From: Thozetella sp. PMI_491
Taxonomy: Eukaryota; Ascomycota; Sordariomycetes; Chaetosphaeriales; Chaetosphaeriaceae
Direction of reading: 5' to 3'
Length of the DNA stretch: 64,000 bases
NCBI GenBank assembly: GCA_021432635.1
Contig: MU270028.1
Coordinates: 730,420-794,419, forward strand
The translations under genes were made by a program, and so were the position numbers. The notes beneath the pieces were generated by a model. That model searched no databases and was not told the origin of the DNA. It saw nothing but the letters and a program-made list of their open reading frames with translations. This document shows, in pieces, positions 1 to 11,204 of the stretch; position 1 is the first letter of the stretch, and each line of letters begins with the position of its first letter.

Positions 1-308
1 GCCTTGTAATCGGCCCTTTTTCAGCCTTGTGCCTAAACAGTTTCTTGATTTTCAATCGCGGTTGCATTAAATCCTATTAAAGATATAGTCACTGGCCCTG
101 AGACTACCTAAGGTATACAATAGCTATGATAGATGTATGTACACTAACAAGCACCTTTTGTACATCGGGCTTGGGAAAGTATACTTCGGTATTAGTAGCG
201 TTGCTTCTACCTAGTCTAAGATGTCGTAACTACTAGGTAGGTAACTGAAGCTTAAACTCAAAGACACGTCTCTGAGAACTTTGGCCCCTGCAACGCATTG
301 GGTATGGG
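1..308. other. intergenic, window edge
   Basis: I see no gene, RNA or repeat structure in this stretch. It is the downstream flank of the minus-strand GTPase fusion gene. Confidence 0.5.
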
Positions 309-2530
309 CTACGGGGCATTGCTACCAGCCTGATTCTTCATATTCTTGAACGCCTTGCTGATCGAGTACCAAACCGATGACATGCGTCGGGATTTTCTAT
401 ACCGCAGTGCCACGCTCCCTACGGCTTCGAACAGTTCGTGAATCCCTTCACGAGTCACGTTAGAGCATTCAAAGTAGCCAGCTGCCCCGATTCGGCGTGA
501 CATAGCTAGTCCCTAGGCATAGTGTAAGAAGACAGTAGCCGGACTGGAAGGAAAACTTCACAAGGAATGTCACCTACCTCCGCTGTGGTCACTGGTTGTT
601 GACCGACCCTTTTCAGGTCCTCGATGGTTCTCTCGTTTACTCGTAGCTCCTTCTTCATACCCACTAGCACATATGGAGCGCCTTTTGCAAAGTGCTGCAC
701 CTCAGGTACCCACTATGTCGTGTGAGCGGGACATGAAAGATATATAATTAGGGGTCAGTCTCTTACCTTTTCAAATACGTTGTCAAGTGAATCAGGGCTG
801 TCAATGGCGTAGGTTATGATATAAACATCCGTTTTGCGGTAATAGATTGGCCGAGCTCGATCGTAGTCTTCCTGTCCACGCGTATCGTAGAGCATGAATT
901 GAATAGTCTGATCATCAACCTGAGTTACGGGAGTATAGATCTCCCATGAGTTGAGGAACAGCTCCTATAGCGATCCACCTTGTTAGAAGCGTCTTGCTTG
1001 GAAAACAGATGAAACAAGATAGCCCTACCCAAGATTTGGTTAACCAATCAGTCTCCTTGTCAGTATCGGAATAAGCACTATTTGTGTAAGCAAACTGGCA
1101 GCCAAATCCCTGTCTTTATGCCAACCATGTTGCGCTTACTTGAGCATAGTTGTCTTGCCACTGCACCCGTCCCCAACCAAGACCACTTTAATTTGGGCGT
1201 CTGCCGCCCAATGCAGTTCCCGTGGCCGCGCCATGATTTCCATCAGTTCATCATAGACAGTTCTCCGCTGTTTCGGACGCTCATCTTCTGAAGTCTCCTC
1301 CTTGCTCACAGTTTCCTCATAGACGGGTGGTGGTGGTTCATTGAAGACTAGGTCTCGCTGGGATCCAACCACTGAATTGCTCGGTGGAGACTCAGGTTCC
1401 CATGCTAACTCAATCTTCGTCTCTTTTGGTATCGGCTCATCCACAGTCGCCGTGCCATAAGTCACCGAGGACATAACATCGAATACCGCAGACCATGCTA
1501 CTGACGAACTGGTCTGGGGTTCTTCATTGTTGTTGAGGAGCGGGCCGGTCGTGTTGGCTGCATCCGTGCGAGATTTGCCCTCTCCTGACGGATTTGGTTT
1601 GACATCATTCGACTCGATCGCCCTTGCCGATGACAGGCGAGGACCTATTGGTTTCCGGAGAATAGAATTTACAGAGATGTGTGTCTCGGCTAGTTCAGGA
1701 GTCTGAAGCGCTGTGATTTGTGAGTCGATTTGTTCCTGCAAATGTTGAGGCTGGGGTAGGTCCTCGGGCTTATTATGGCCAGAAGCAGCAGCTTCGTCCT
1801 TTGGCTCCTGGCTCTGGTCAGCAACGGGAATCTCGAGACTCGGCCGTCCTGATACAGCGTGAATACTGCCCCCATCAGAGCTCCAGTCGACATCATTGAC
1901 CACTGTCTCTGCGTACGAAGTCAGGCTGTCAAGCCACTTCTCCAGGACGGAGGCCTGTCCCGGCACAGCCGCACTCATGCCGCCCCCGGACACGATTGCC
2001 CGCAACCGCGCCAGCTCCTCGAGTATTTGGGTCGTGTCCAGCTTGATGTCCACCACACCCTCGCGGATGGCGCTTGTGTCCTCCTTGGTGCTCTTGGCCA
2101 GCGATATGGAAACGAGCTCCAGGGCCAGCTCCAGCGATCCCCGGTGCGCCTCCAGCGACATGCGCAGTCCCGCGGCCTCGGCCTTGCCAAAGGCCACCCA
2201 CTTCACCGAAGTGACGGCGCCTCCGATCGCCTTCCCGGCCTCGACATTGTACCTCTCGAGCAGGTCGTCGATCTTGTCGACGACAGCCGTGCAGTTGGCG
2301 ATGATGGAAAGGATCTGGCGCTGGAGGGTGTCGGGGATGACGGCGGCACCGTGGTCCTCGTGGAGCAGCTCGAGCACGATGCGCAGCTCCGACAGCTGGA
2401 GGTTGACGGCCGTCAAGTCGGCACGCGCATCGCGGCAACCGCGGATAAAGCTGGCGACGCTGACGGTCGTCTTAGCCACGGCCGAGATGAGCGAGAGACA
2501 GCCTGTGGTAATGCTCAGCGGGTCCGCCAT
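309..2530 (-). CDS. HeLo-like N-domain fused to Rho-type small GTPase
   Basis: The first exon (2530-1140) opens with MADPLSITTGCLSLISAVAK, the typical start of the HeLo-like N-terminal domain of fungal STAND/NLR proteins (about residues 1-200). A Ser/Pro/Glu-rich linker follows, and the same uninterrupted exon reaches a GTPase P-loop, VGDGCSGKTTML. Four further exons (1077-1029, 964-767, 713-574, 505-309) supply the rest of a Rho-family GTPase: switch-II DTRGQEDYDRARP (family DTAGQED), AIDSPDSLDNV, a G4-like VGMKKELR and a G5-like YFECSN. The protein ends in QAGSNAP, with no CaaX prenylation box. Oddities are Ala-to-Arg in switch II, Asp-to-Glu in the G4 motif, a short effector loop and the missing lipid anchor. 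By family knowledge the HeLo-like part could act in membrane-targeting or cell death; coupling to the GTPase is inference. The last donor is read as GTAG|GTGAC because this restores the conserved frame. Confidence 0.85.
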
Positions 2531-3300
2531 GTTGTTAGCTATTTCTTGGCGGGTCGTGGGTGTTGTCTTGCGGTGCGCGTGGCATGGTAGCTTGTGCGAA
2601 AGAGCAGCGAAGTTCTTGTCACGGTCCCCACGCGCCAGCTGAGGCTGGATCGCGGCTTTGTTCAGCTCACGTGCGAACAGGGCGGCGCGCTAGCTCGTCG
2701 TCGCCGTCGCGGGGAAACATTCAGCTGAACCCTAACCCGGAGAGATAAGGCAGGCACCCTTTGATCCCTCCTTGCTAGGTATAGTCCTTGGGAATGACGA
2801 TTCTTCTGTAGGATGATTATACGGATGGCAACCCGCTCTCCTCACTCTCCTCTCGTGAAGTCCGTCACTTCGGGGACCATGACACCCCGCATCTCGGCAC
2901 GAGTAGAAATTCTGTAGCTAAACCTAAGGACATAATACACCCTGTAGAACGAAACTCGGGGTAGAGGAATGAACTAGCAAGCTCAAAAGAAGCTCTATCT
3001 TTACCATAGACTAAAGGCTACTAGGGTTTTGTATATTGTCTGCCTCCTATCCACTTGTTAACGGCATGCGTCAGACGCCGGCTTGGCTGTCCTTCTACCC
3101 GGCCATAAGCCCCGCATAGAACATGAACGCACAGCCAGTCATGACCCCAGTCACTCGATATGTCTGGCACTTATCTCTAGCCCCACTCAAGCCGAAGCCG
3201 AAGCCGAAGCCGACGCGGAAACCGAAAGGCGAGATAACATCGCCGTGCCTGCGCACTCTCCTACACGGACTCGAGAACGCTCAACATCGTAGGCTTAAAC
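2531..3300. other. intergenic region
   Basis: This is a divergent intergenic region between the GTPase fusion gene and the Zn2Cys6 regulator. It must hold both promoters. There is a short GAAGCC repeat (AAGCCGAAGCCGAAGCCGA, near 3192-3215) but no recognised site or gene. Confidence 0.4.
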
Positions 3301-5804
3301 ATGGCCAGTGCGACCAGTGGAAACATGGACGAACGCCCGCTCCGCCGTCGCAATGGCCGCTTACAGGCTTGTGATCCTTGCAGGAGCAGAAAGGCACGCC
3401 GTCCGGCTAAGCCGTGAATATACTGGGTGAATGCCGAAGCTGATCTTTTACAGGTCGCCTGCGATCACTCCCGGCCAGTGTGTCTCAGGTGCCAGAAAAG
3501 TAAGACACGCTGTGTGTATACGCTCTCTGGGTATTTGCAGTCGGCATCTCGGTCGGCGCTCGCCTCCCCTCCAGAGTCTGTGACAACCCCGCCACCACGC
3601 CCTGGGCCGCCAGCGCCAAGCGCTGCGCAGCCACAAAACCCTTCGATAGGAAGCGCGCCGGCAAGCCTCGTAGGTCGCCGGCTGACGAACTGGGCCGCAA
3701 CTGGATACCTCGGCTATACTAGCTACTCTACCGTCATCGAAGAGACTCTATCCATCTTAGATGACAGGCCGGATAAGGAGATGGCGTCTGCCCCTGCTGA
3801 CGACGACGACGATGGGGGCGGCGGCGTCACCATCTCCCGCAATGCTATCCAGCTTGGAGTCACCGTTTTGACCCATGTTCCGGAGCCCGAGCAAGGCTAT
3901 GCGCTGCTCCGGGAACCCAAGCCGATGGACACCTGGATCCACATCATAGCCAGACGCATCTTAGGCTCCTTATACCGGGAGTTTGGCGCGGTCTTCGGAA
4001 AGAACCGAAGCCAAGCTCAGCTCGAATGGTTAGCTCACAAGATTTGTATGAACTGTACGCGGTGTGTTTCCGACAACACGAATGGCCCAGACGAATGGCT
4101 TGCGCAGTTTGAAGGTCCTAATCTGAGGTGGGAGTCGCTAGGTAATCCATCTAAACATTTATACATTGTCAAAGCCAAAAGGCCATTGCACTTACTCCCC
4201 CACTCGTAGGTCTTCTCTTCAACTTCTGGAATATTTCCGCCGACCCAGCGGACCCGGAACGCAAACTACCCGACATTCGACCACTCTACGACTACTACTT
4301 TCCAGCCGCCCACGAGTGCTTAGTCCGCTGCATAGAGCTAAGCCAGGAGTTTTGCGATTCAAACGTCATTCTGTTATATCTGCACTACCGACAGACCAAT
4401 CTGGAGTCTCTGGTATCAGGGGAAGCTGGTAAGGAAACCCGAAGTGGATGCGGAATGGGCCCAAGTTACAGCTATACAAGACTGACTCTTCGCATTTCCC
4501 ACTAGGCCGTCAAGTTTGGCGGTCTCATGCGACAACAGTATCAGCTGTCACCTTTTTTGGACTGCATGCCGAGACCGATGGCAGCGATTACCGGCCAACA
4601 TTGCAGTCCGAGGCCAAGAGGAGGGTTTTGGCGGCTGTCATTGATGTTGACAAAGAGTATGTTGCGGCACCGTCTTCTTCTTGAAGTCCTAGAGGTTGCA
4701 TTTGTCCGTTTGGTATTCAAGTTGTACTTTCTGTTAATGTTGATGGTAATCACGTCCTGACCATGGCTTCTCAGACTTGCTGCCTTCACCGGCCGGATGC
4801 CTCTCTTGAGCCATGCATTCACGACAAAACCCTTGCCCTTGGACCTTAAAGACGAATACTTGTTCATGGATGAAGAGACGCTCTTCGCGAAAGCACAAGA
4901 AACGCTTGACAGCCGGGGCTGGAACACCGAGGGCGGCATATATTCGGCGACATACTTGCGCGGTGGCGTTATTCTCTCACGGCTCCGCGAACAAGTCATC
5001 GAGATTGCTCTAGGCCATGCAGCTACGTCATCCATTCAAGATATCCTGTAGGTGACATGTAGCCACCTCCGGTCAAGGAAAAGCTAATATTGCTTAATAG
5101 GAAACTTAAGGCCCTCCAGGAGGAAACGATTGCCGAGTTCCCGGGCCAACTGGTCTACAGCCCTGCTGATCTTCTCGACCCAGCCGTGGGAGATATCGAG
5201 ATTCAAGCAAGACTTTCTGTGAGGTTCGAAAAACTGCAGAATGAGTTCTACATGGACCGCCTGCTCCTTCGAAAAGGCCATGTCGACGACGGGACCTTAC
5301 TTAACACCAGCTTTGAGCTCATATCAGCGGTCATCACCCTCTGGACCAACGCACATCGGTTCGTGCGAAACAGGGCCAACCTAGGCTGGACTGTGAGATT
5401 CGCGTCCTTTACAGACCAAGTTTTTGTACAGACCGACTAACATGCAGAATCAATAGTCCATATGCTACGGTGCTCCTGCCGGGGCGATTCTATGCAAAGA
5501 GCTGCTCCGGCCCACACTATCAGGCCTGCACCCGAAGAATCCGGCGATCACGAGGTCCTCAATCATCCAAAAGCTCTCCTTGTTTGTGGGCTGCCTAGAA
5601 TGGGTGACTATGTGGGGTTCGAATCGGGAACTGTGCCGAGAGTGCAAGTCGGTGATCCAGCGCGTGTTAGATCATGCCCTGAACGCCACGGGTGCCGAGC
5701 AGCAGATGACCGGCCTGACTGACTGGGACCTTGACGTGCCACTTGACTTCAACTTTGACCTTCTCGAAGCCTTCGATTATCTCCGGCCTGATACCCAAGC
5801 ATAA
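3301..5804 (+). CDS. Zn2Cys6 transcription factor with fungal-specific TF domain
   Basis: Seven exons are proposed: 3301-3393, 3454-4141, 4210-4428, 4506-4656, 4775-5047, 5101-5392 and 5457-5804. The DNA-binding zinc cluster spans the first intron: ACDPCRSRK joins VACDHSRPVCLRCQKSKTRC, giving exact CX2CX6CX6CX2CX6C spacing. This works only if the intron is GC-AG (AAG|GCACGC ... CAG). The middle region has the fungal-specific TF domain landmarks, including DKELAAFTGRMPLLSHAF and a Leu-rich LPLDLKDEYLFMDEETLF. The C-terminus ends in LDFNFDLLEAFDYL, an acidic-hydrophobic segment that could activate transcription. The gene sits about 90 bp from the dehydratase-like gene (convergent) and near the dehydrogenase and permease, so it is a candidate pathway regulator of that group. 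An alternative start is the in-frame ATG at 3325. Confidence 0.88.
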
Positions 5805-5895
5805 GAAAGGTGTGAAAAGTTGGGACATAATTACTACATACATCAAGGTGCCGTTGCGCTGTCGCCTCGTCCAAAAAAGAAGAGTAGCCAACATC

Positions 5896-6933
5896 TCATT
5901 TGGATAATGATGGAACCACGCCTAGCCGGTTACACAACTCGACTACGGAAGTCCTCGCCCTAGCACCCATCACCTCTGGGTTGTTCTTTTCCTCCTCCGT
6001 CTCTTTCAGGAAACCTTCTAGCGACACCCAGCCAGTCCACCCATAATCCAACAGCCATGCCTGCGCAATCTCCGCCACGGGGAAATATCCCGGCTTCTCG
6101 AGCGGAAACGGCCTCGCGCTTCGGGACCATGCCAACCGGGAATCCTTGACTTCCAGGCCGTCAAACAGCGGCGAATCTTCGGTCAGTGGCGGTTCGAAGC
6201 GCGACGCGTCCGATAGCTGGAGGTAGAAGACCTTGTCCCTGGGACATGTCGCCAGGAATTCCTTCATGGATTCCTCAAGGGCTTCCGCTCCACCGGGTAG
6301 CGTCCCCGTGGGGCTGAATGCGCTGCCCCAGATGCGTGAGTGGATGTGGAACGAGTCAAGGCATAAGCCAAAGTTGGGACGATCAACCGCCTGCACCACG
6401 CGCACCGAGTCTTGCCACAAAGGGTTCCACGCCGCGAACGCGACCGCCTCGTAGGCGATGCTGATGCCGCTCTCTGCTGCCATGTCCGCGAGGGCTTGCA
6501 GCTCGGGGATTATGATGTCGAAATCGCCCGTCGAGCGGGTGCCGGCGGCCAAGAACTGCGACGGCATCTGGACGTAGCGAGTCCCGAGCGCCACCGCGAG
6601 ATCAACCCATTCTCGCGCCGCGCTCAGCCGGTCTTCGAGGGAGGACTCGAGGTTCCCTTCGAAGTTTTTGAGCGGGTTTAATGACAGAATCTCCACCGAG
6701 TGCTTGGCGCAGAGGGCCTTGATCTGCGCGGCGGATGCGACGGGGGACTGGTCGTGTTGACTGGCATGTGCAAGCAGCTCTGCATGCACGAGCTCGATGC
6801 CATGGAAGCCATTCTCGCGCACAGCGGCTATCTTATGCTCGAGTGTGTGCGATGCATGCTTGCCCAGGGACACGGTGGCTACCGCCCACTTGTTCTTGAG
6901 ATTGGTCGCCATGCTGCGGTGGGCATGCACCAT
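5896..6933 (-). CDS. 3-dehydroshikimate dehydratase-like TIM-barrel protein
   Basis: This is a single-exon gene of 345 residues, close to the length of Neurospora QA-4/Aspergillus QutC. It belongs to the xylose isomerase-like/AP endonuclease 2 TIM-barrel superfamily. Family landmarks include the opening WAVATVSLG, HGIELVHAELL, a glutamate in AYEAVAFAAW, FGLCLDSFHI and WVSLEGF, which carry the metal ligands and active-site acids of the family. In the quinate pathway these enzymes convert 3-dehydroshikimate to protocatechuate with loss of water. The match to the fungal enzymes is clear in pattern but not close, so the exact substrate could differ. A second in-frame Met (6912, MATNLKNKW) matches the usual start better. 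The gene is convergent with the regulator and head-to-tail with the SDR. Confidence 0.78.
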   Translation of the reverse strand: MVHAHRSMATNLKNKWAVATVSLGKHASHTLEHKIAAVRENGFHGIELVHAELLAHASQHDQSPVASAAQIKALCAKHSVEILSLNPLKNFEGNLESSLEDRLSAAREWVDLAVALGTRYVQMPSQFLAAGTRSTGDFDIIIPELQALADMAAESGISIAYEAVAFAAWNPLWQDSVRVVQAVDRPNFGLCLDSFHIHSRIWGSAFSPTGTLPGGAEALEESMKEFLATCPRDKVFYLQLSDASRFEPPLTEDSPLFDGLEVKDSRLAWSRSARPFPLEKPGYFPVAEIAQAWLLDYGWTGWVSLEGFLKETEEEKNNPEVMGARARTSVVELCNRLGVVPSLSK

Positions 6934-7281
6934 GGATCAGAAGGATTCTCTTAGTCCCGGGTTATAGTCCAATCTATCCCGATTTGCCGGTTGCTCCACT
7001 GTAGCATCTGCTGCACATGACCTCCCGGTGTCGCAGGAGGGGAAGAGTGTTCTTCCCTCCAGCCCTGCCCAGAGGCGAGCTAGGTTTAGCGTAGCCCGCA
7101 TCAAGATCCGTCCCGAGTCTCTGTCAGGGGGGGGGGGGGGGGGGTTCTAAGCCTAAGCGTAGTGGGTTCAACGCGGGATTCTCTCCCATTTTCATGCGCT
7201 AATTACTGTAATTAGTGTACATGCGAACGAACAAGCGGCCGCCCTGCTTGGGCGCCCTGGGGGCCAACTCCCGAGGCTAGA
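6934..7281. other. intergenic with 18-bp G homopolymer
   Basis: This is the upstream region of the dehydratase-like gene. It contains an uninterrupted run of 18 G at 7127-7144. No gene was seen. The run may be a sequencing or assembly weak point. Confidence 0.6.
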
Positions 7282-8156
7282 CTAAAAGCTGACGCAACCA
7301 CCATCAACCTTCAGGAAACCGCCCGTCATGAACTTGGAGTCGTCGCTCGCGAGGAAGCTGACGACCCCGGCTACATCGCTCGTCTCGGCGAACCGACCGA
7401 GCGGCACGCCCTTCCTCAGCTCCTCGATCTTCTCGGGGCTCCAGGCTTGCCGGAACATGGGCGTGTTGACGCCGCTGGGATGGATAGTATTGACGCGGAT
7501 GCCGTGCTCTCCAAGCTCGGAGGCGGCCGTCAGAGCGAGGCCGCGCAGCGCAAACTTGGACCCCGAGTACAAGATCAAGCCGGGCGTCCCGCGCAGGCCG
7601 GCAATCGACGAAGTCAGGATGATGCTTCCGCCGCTGCCCAGGTCACGCATGGCCTTAGCTCCGTGCTTCAAGCCTAAGAATGCTGTTCACCACGGATTAG
7701 CCACGGTGTGCGTTGCCGGCCAAGATGGGAACTGCGGTTACCTGATTTGACATTGACCCGCATGACCCTCTCGTAGCTCTCTTCTGTCGTGTCAAAGATG
7801 CTCGTTGAGTTGTAGCTGATACCCGCGTTGAGAAAGACGCAGTCGAGCCGGCCGTACTTTTCCACCGTCTTCTTGGTGTAGGCCTCAACCTCGCTCTCTG
7901 CCGTCACATCGGCACGATGCGTCACGATGCGTGTATCCACCGCCTGCCCGGCCAGGAAGGGCGAGAGTTTTGTAACCGCTGCCTCCAGGGCCTCGGCGCT
8001 GATGTCCACGAGGCTGAGGTTTGCGCCTTCTTGCAAGAGCCTACCCGCCGTCTCCAGGCCGATCGCACCGCCCGCACCGGTGATCAACACGGCCTTGCCC
8101 AGTAACCGCTGGGCGGGAAGAGGGGCTGGAACGGATGCAGCAGTCGTTTCGGACAT
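7282..8156 (-). CDS. short-chain dehydrogenase/reductase (classical SDR)
   Basis: Two exons (8156-7742 and 7673-7282) are joined across a 68-bp intron with a GTAACC donor and a TTCTTAG acceptor. The protein has about 267 residues, normal for a classical SDR. The Rossmann motif is VLITGAGGAIG, followed by the acidic residue of LVDIS that suggests NAD use. Further landmarks are FLNAGIS (NAG motif), the catalytic serine in LTSSIAG and the catalytic pair in YSGSK. The C-terminal FLASDDSKFMTGGFLKVDGG is the usual SDR ending. It lies between the dehydratase-like gene and the permease, so it could oxidise a hydroaromatic substrate such as quinate or shikimate. That role is inference from context, since fungal quinate dehydrogenase belongs to another family. 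Confidence 0.9.
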
Positions 8157-8720
8157 GTTTCCGGGGGTGGATTTAATCTAGAAGTTGGGTGACTCGGCGC
8201 ATTGCATCTCTCTCTTGCGTCGCGATACCGCTAATATCTATAGCCAAAATGCAAACTTTTAGATCCGCGTGAGCGTGCGGCATCGGAGCCGGTGCCGAGT
8301 GGAACCTCCCCAAGTGGGCTCTCTATTATTTCCCCCGTGTGTCCGTAATTAGCGGCCTTCCGACCCGACGAGATGCACGTCGCTATCAAGACCAGGTTGG
8401 CTGGAGCCCATCCCCACTGCCCTATCCGGGAATGACTACCAATCAACCGCCCCATGAGGTCAGCATCCGGGGCCCCAGAGCCAGCCAGATCATCCCCGCA
8501 AGCCCGCCCCCTTCCCAAGCTACACTGACTCGTGTCGCCCATATTTCCAGGGGAAGAGTTTTCTTCCAATTGTGCCAACGGCGTCTACCCCGTTTTAGCC
8601 TCTTGCATTTGGCCACCCGTGGTTATAAAATTACCTGCCAGCTTGTGTCGACTTGACCACAGCTTGTTCCTTTCTCTCCGTCACCGTCCAGCAATAGTCT
8701 TGGGGCAATCTCGAAGCATA
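8157..8720. promoter_or_regulatory. divergent promoter region between SDR and permease
   Basis: The 564-bp gap separates two divergent genes and probably serves both. On the plus strand a TATA-box-like TATAAAA lies at 8624-8630, about 90 bases before the permease ATG. Shared promoters of this kind are common in co-regulated fungal gene groups. I could not define a binding site for the neighbouring Zn2Cys6 regulator. Confidence 0.5.
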
Positions 8721-10531
8721 ATGAAGAACGTTTTCAAGCTGGAGCAGGAGCCTGGCTCCAAAATCCCCAAGGAGGTGTATGGCTACCGTCCATATCTCCT
8801 CGCCTTCTCGGCGGCATGGGTGAGAGCATCCGCTACATGCGTCGCGTCGCGTGCTGCTGGGGCTAACTTTCTCACCAGGCCTCCGCCATGTATGGATACG
8901 ATTCTGCCTTCATTGGAGGCACAATCGGTCTCCCGTCCTTCCAGCGCGCGTACGGGCTCGTGGGCAAGTCGGCCACCGAGACGGCAGCGCTGTCATCCAA
9001 CATTGTGTCCACTTTCCAGGCCGGTGCCTTCTTCGGCTGCATCATTGGCTTCTTCTCCGCTGAGAGGTTTGGGCGCAAGCCTGTCATCATGGGCTCCGCC
9101 GTCGTGTTCTGCATTGGTGTCATCATGCAGATGATTGGGCAAATCGGCCTCCTGTGTAAGCCCTCTGGCCACGGTGCCACCGGAAGCGCGCGCGCCGAGC
9201 AAGCAAGCTAACGAGGGCTCGAACAGACGGTGGTCGCGCCTTAACCGGCCTCGGCATTGGTGCCTCCTCGACCATGATTCCGATTTTCATCGCCGAGTGC
9301 AGCCCGGCCCTGATCCGCGGGCGGCTTGTAGGTATCTTCGAGATCATGCTGCAGATCGCGCTCGTTTTCGGCTTCTGGGTGAACTACGGCGTCAACGCCG
9401 ACATCCCTTCCACCGATGACAAGCAGTGGCGCATCCCGGTCGCCGTACAGTTCATTCCCGCTGGCTTCCTTCTGATTAGCATGCCCTTCATCGTGGAGTC
9501 GCCGCGCTGGCTAGTGTCCAAGAACCGCATCGAGAAGGCTAGAAAGGCCCTATCGTGGGTCCGCCACCTGCCAGTCGACCACGAGTACATCGAGCTCGAG
9601 ATGGCCGACATCCAGCAGAGCATCACCCACGAGCTCGAGCTGAGTGGCGGCAAGCGGTCGACGGTGCAGATCTTCCGGGAGCTCGGTGCCAAGGGCGTCC
9701 GGTGGCGGGTGTCGATGGGCGTCCTCCTCATGCTGCTACAGAACCTGACGGGAATTAATGCGATTAACTACTATTCCCCGACCATTCTCAAGTCAATTGG
9801 CTACACGGGCACCAGCGTTGGCCTCTTAGCCACCGGCGTTTATGGTATCGTGAAAATGTTGACCACGGTCATCTTCAGTATGCCCCCCGCCCCCCCTTGT
9901 ATGATGCACACTTCGCCGTTCTCACACTGCTCCAGTGGTTTTCTTTGTCGACCGTTTCGGTCGTCGTCCGGCCCTCCTAGTCGGTGCGGCTGGTGCCATG
10001 GTCGCCATGTTTTACCTCGCAGGTTACTCTGCCCTGTCTGGCTCCTTCGTGCAGACACCTCCCTCGGACAGCGGCTCGCGCGCCGCCCTGGCTATGATCT
10101 ATATCTACGCCATCTTCTACGGATTTAGCTGGAACGGCATTCCCTGGATCTTCGCGTCCGAGGTGCTGCCGAACCGGGTGCGCACACTTGGCATGATGTG
10201 CGCTGTTTGCATGCAGTGGCTGGCGCAGTTCATCGTCGTGTACAGCCTGCCGTACATGATCACGCGCATCACCTACGGCGCCTTCATCTTCTTTGGCAGC
10301 TGCACTGTCATCGCCTTCTTCTTTGCCTACTTCTTTGTCCCCGAGACGAAGGGCGTCCCTTTGGAAGATATGGATCTCTTGATGGGCCCCGACGCGCCCC
10401 TCTTTGCCGTAAACGCCAGGAAGCGATACGACGAGGCTAAGCGGAATGGACTGACTGCCAACATGGTTCATAAGGTAGAAAATAAGGGAAATGTGTCGGA
10501 ACACCTCGAGGGCGCTACAGAAAAGCTGTAA
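8721..10531 (+). CDS. quinate permease-like MFS sugar transporter
   Basis: Four exons (8721-8819, 8879-9155, 9227-9877, 9936-10531) encode about 540 residues with the 12-helix layout of the MFS sugar-porter family. Landmarks in order: MYGYDSAFIGGTIGLPSF in helix 1, GRKPVIMG in the first cytoplasmic loop, GGRALTGLGIG, ECSPALIRGRLVG, the PESPR-like VESPRWL, NLTGINAINYYSPTILKSIG in helix 7, DRFGRRPALL, and the final PETKGVPLEDMD. The helix-1 and helix-7 wording is closest, among families I know, to Neurospora QA-Y and Aspergillus QutD (quinate permeases). It should sit in the plasma membrane and import a hydroaromatic acid or a sugar. It is divergent from the SDR and next to the dehydratase-like gene, which supports the hydroaromatic option. 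Confidence 0.9.
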
Positions 10532-11204
10532 AGGACGAGAGATGCTGACCTGAGATGTTTCAGTACAACGCCAAAGATGATACCCATGGTCCTGAGAGGG
10601 CAATATAGATCATATAATGTAGATTTTTCTGTCGATTGCCGGGGTGCCTCTCTAGATGTAGCCGAGGGCCTCGAGGATAACAAATACAGTTACAAGCGTC
10701 CGCAGTGTTGCGCCGCTAGCCTGAGTACCTAAGTTAGGTTCTTCGCGATAGACTAAGTGCTTGCTTTTCCCGCCCTCCGGTAACTAGCCCTGCGCCAGGC
10801 AGCCCATTTGGTTATATTACCGCATTTTCCGTTTCTGGTCTAGAGCTTCAGAGTAGATAAAGGACGGTGAAGGTTTTGTTGTATAAACTGGCCAGAGGCC
10901 CAATAAGCCTCATTTGGAATGTGAGAGGAACTTCCTGCTAGCGCGTTTGAGTTGGTGTTACAGAACGAACAGTGAGGCCCTATACCTGAGAGTCAGGCCA
11001 ATCACAGACTTGACAGTTGGTTCCCGGGTTGTCACCAGCCCAACTCCATCGCAAACGTCTCTACAGATCTTGGTCATGCCGTGGGTCGCCTAAGAAGTAG
11101 GGCAACCAGAGCTTCCGGCAGGGATTTGTGAATATGCTGCTTACTCAAAGCTTATTCTCCCCTTCTTCTAGCTCATTATATTCCTCTTAGTGTCTAGGCA
11201 ACAT
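10532..11204. other. intergenic region
   Basis: This holds the 3' flank of the permease and the 5' flank of the Cys-rich gene. I see no gene or repeat structure. Confidence 0.4.

Noticed and set aside
3301-10531. A complete classical qut/qa cluster
   Set aside because: No dehydroquinase, no quinate dehydrogenase of the usual family and no AROM-like repressor are present, so only a related group is claimed.
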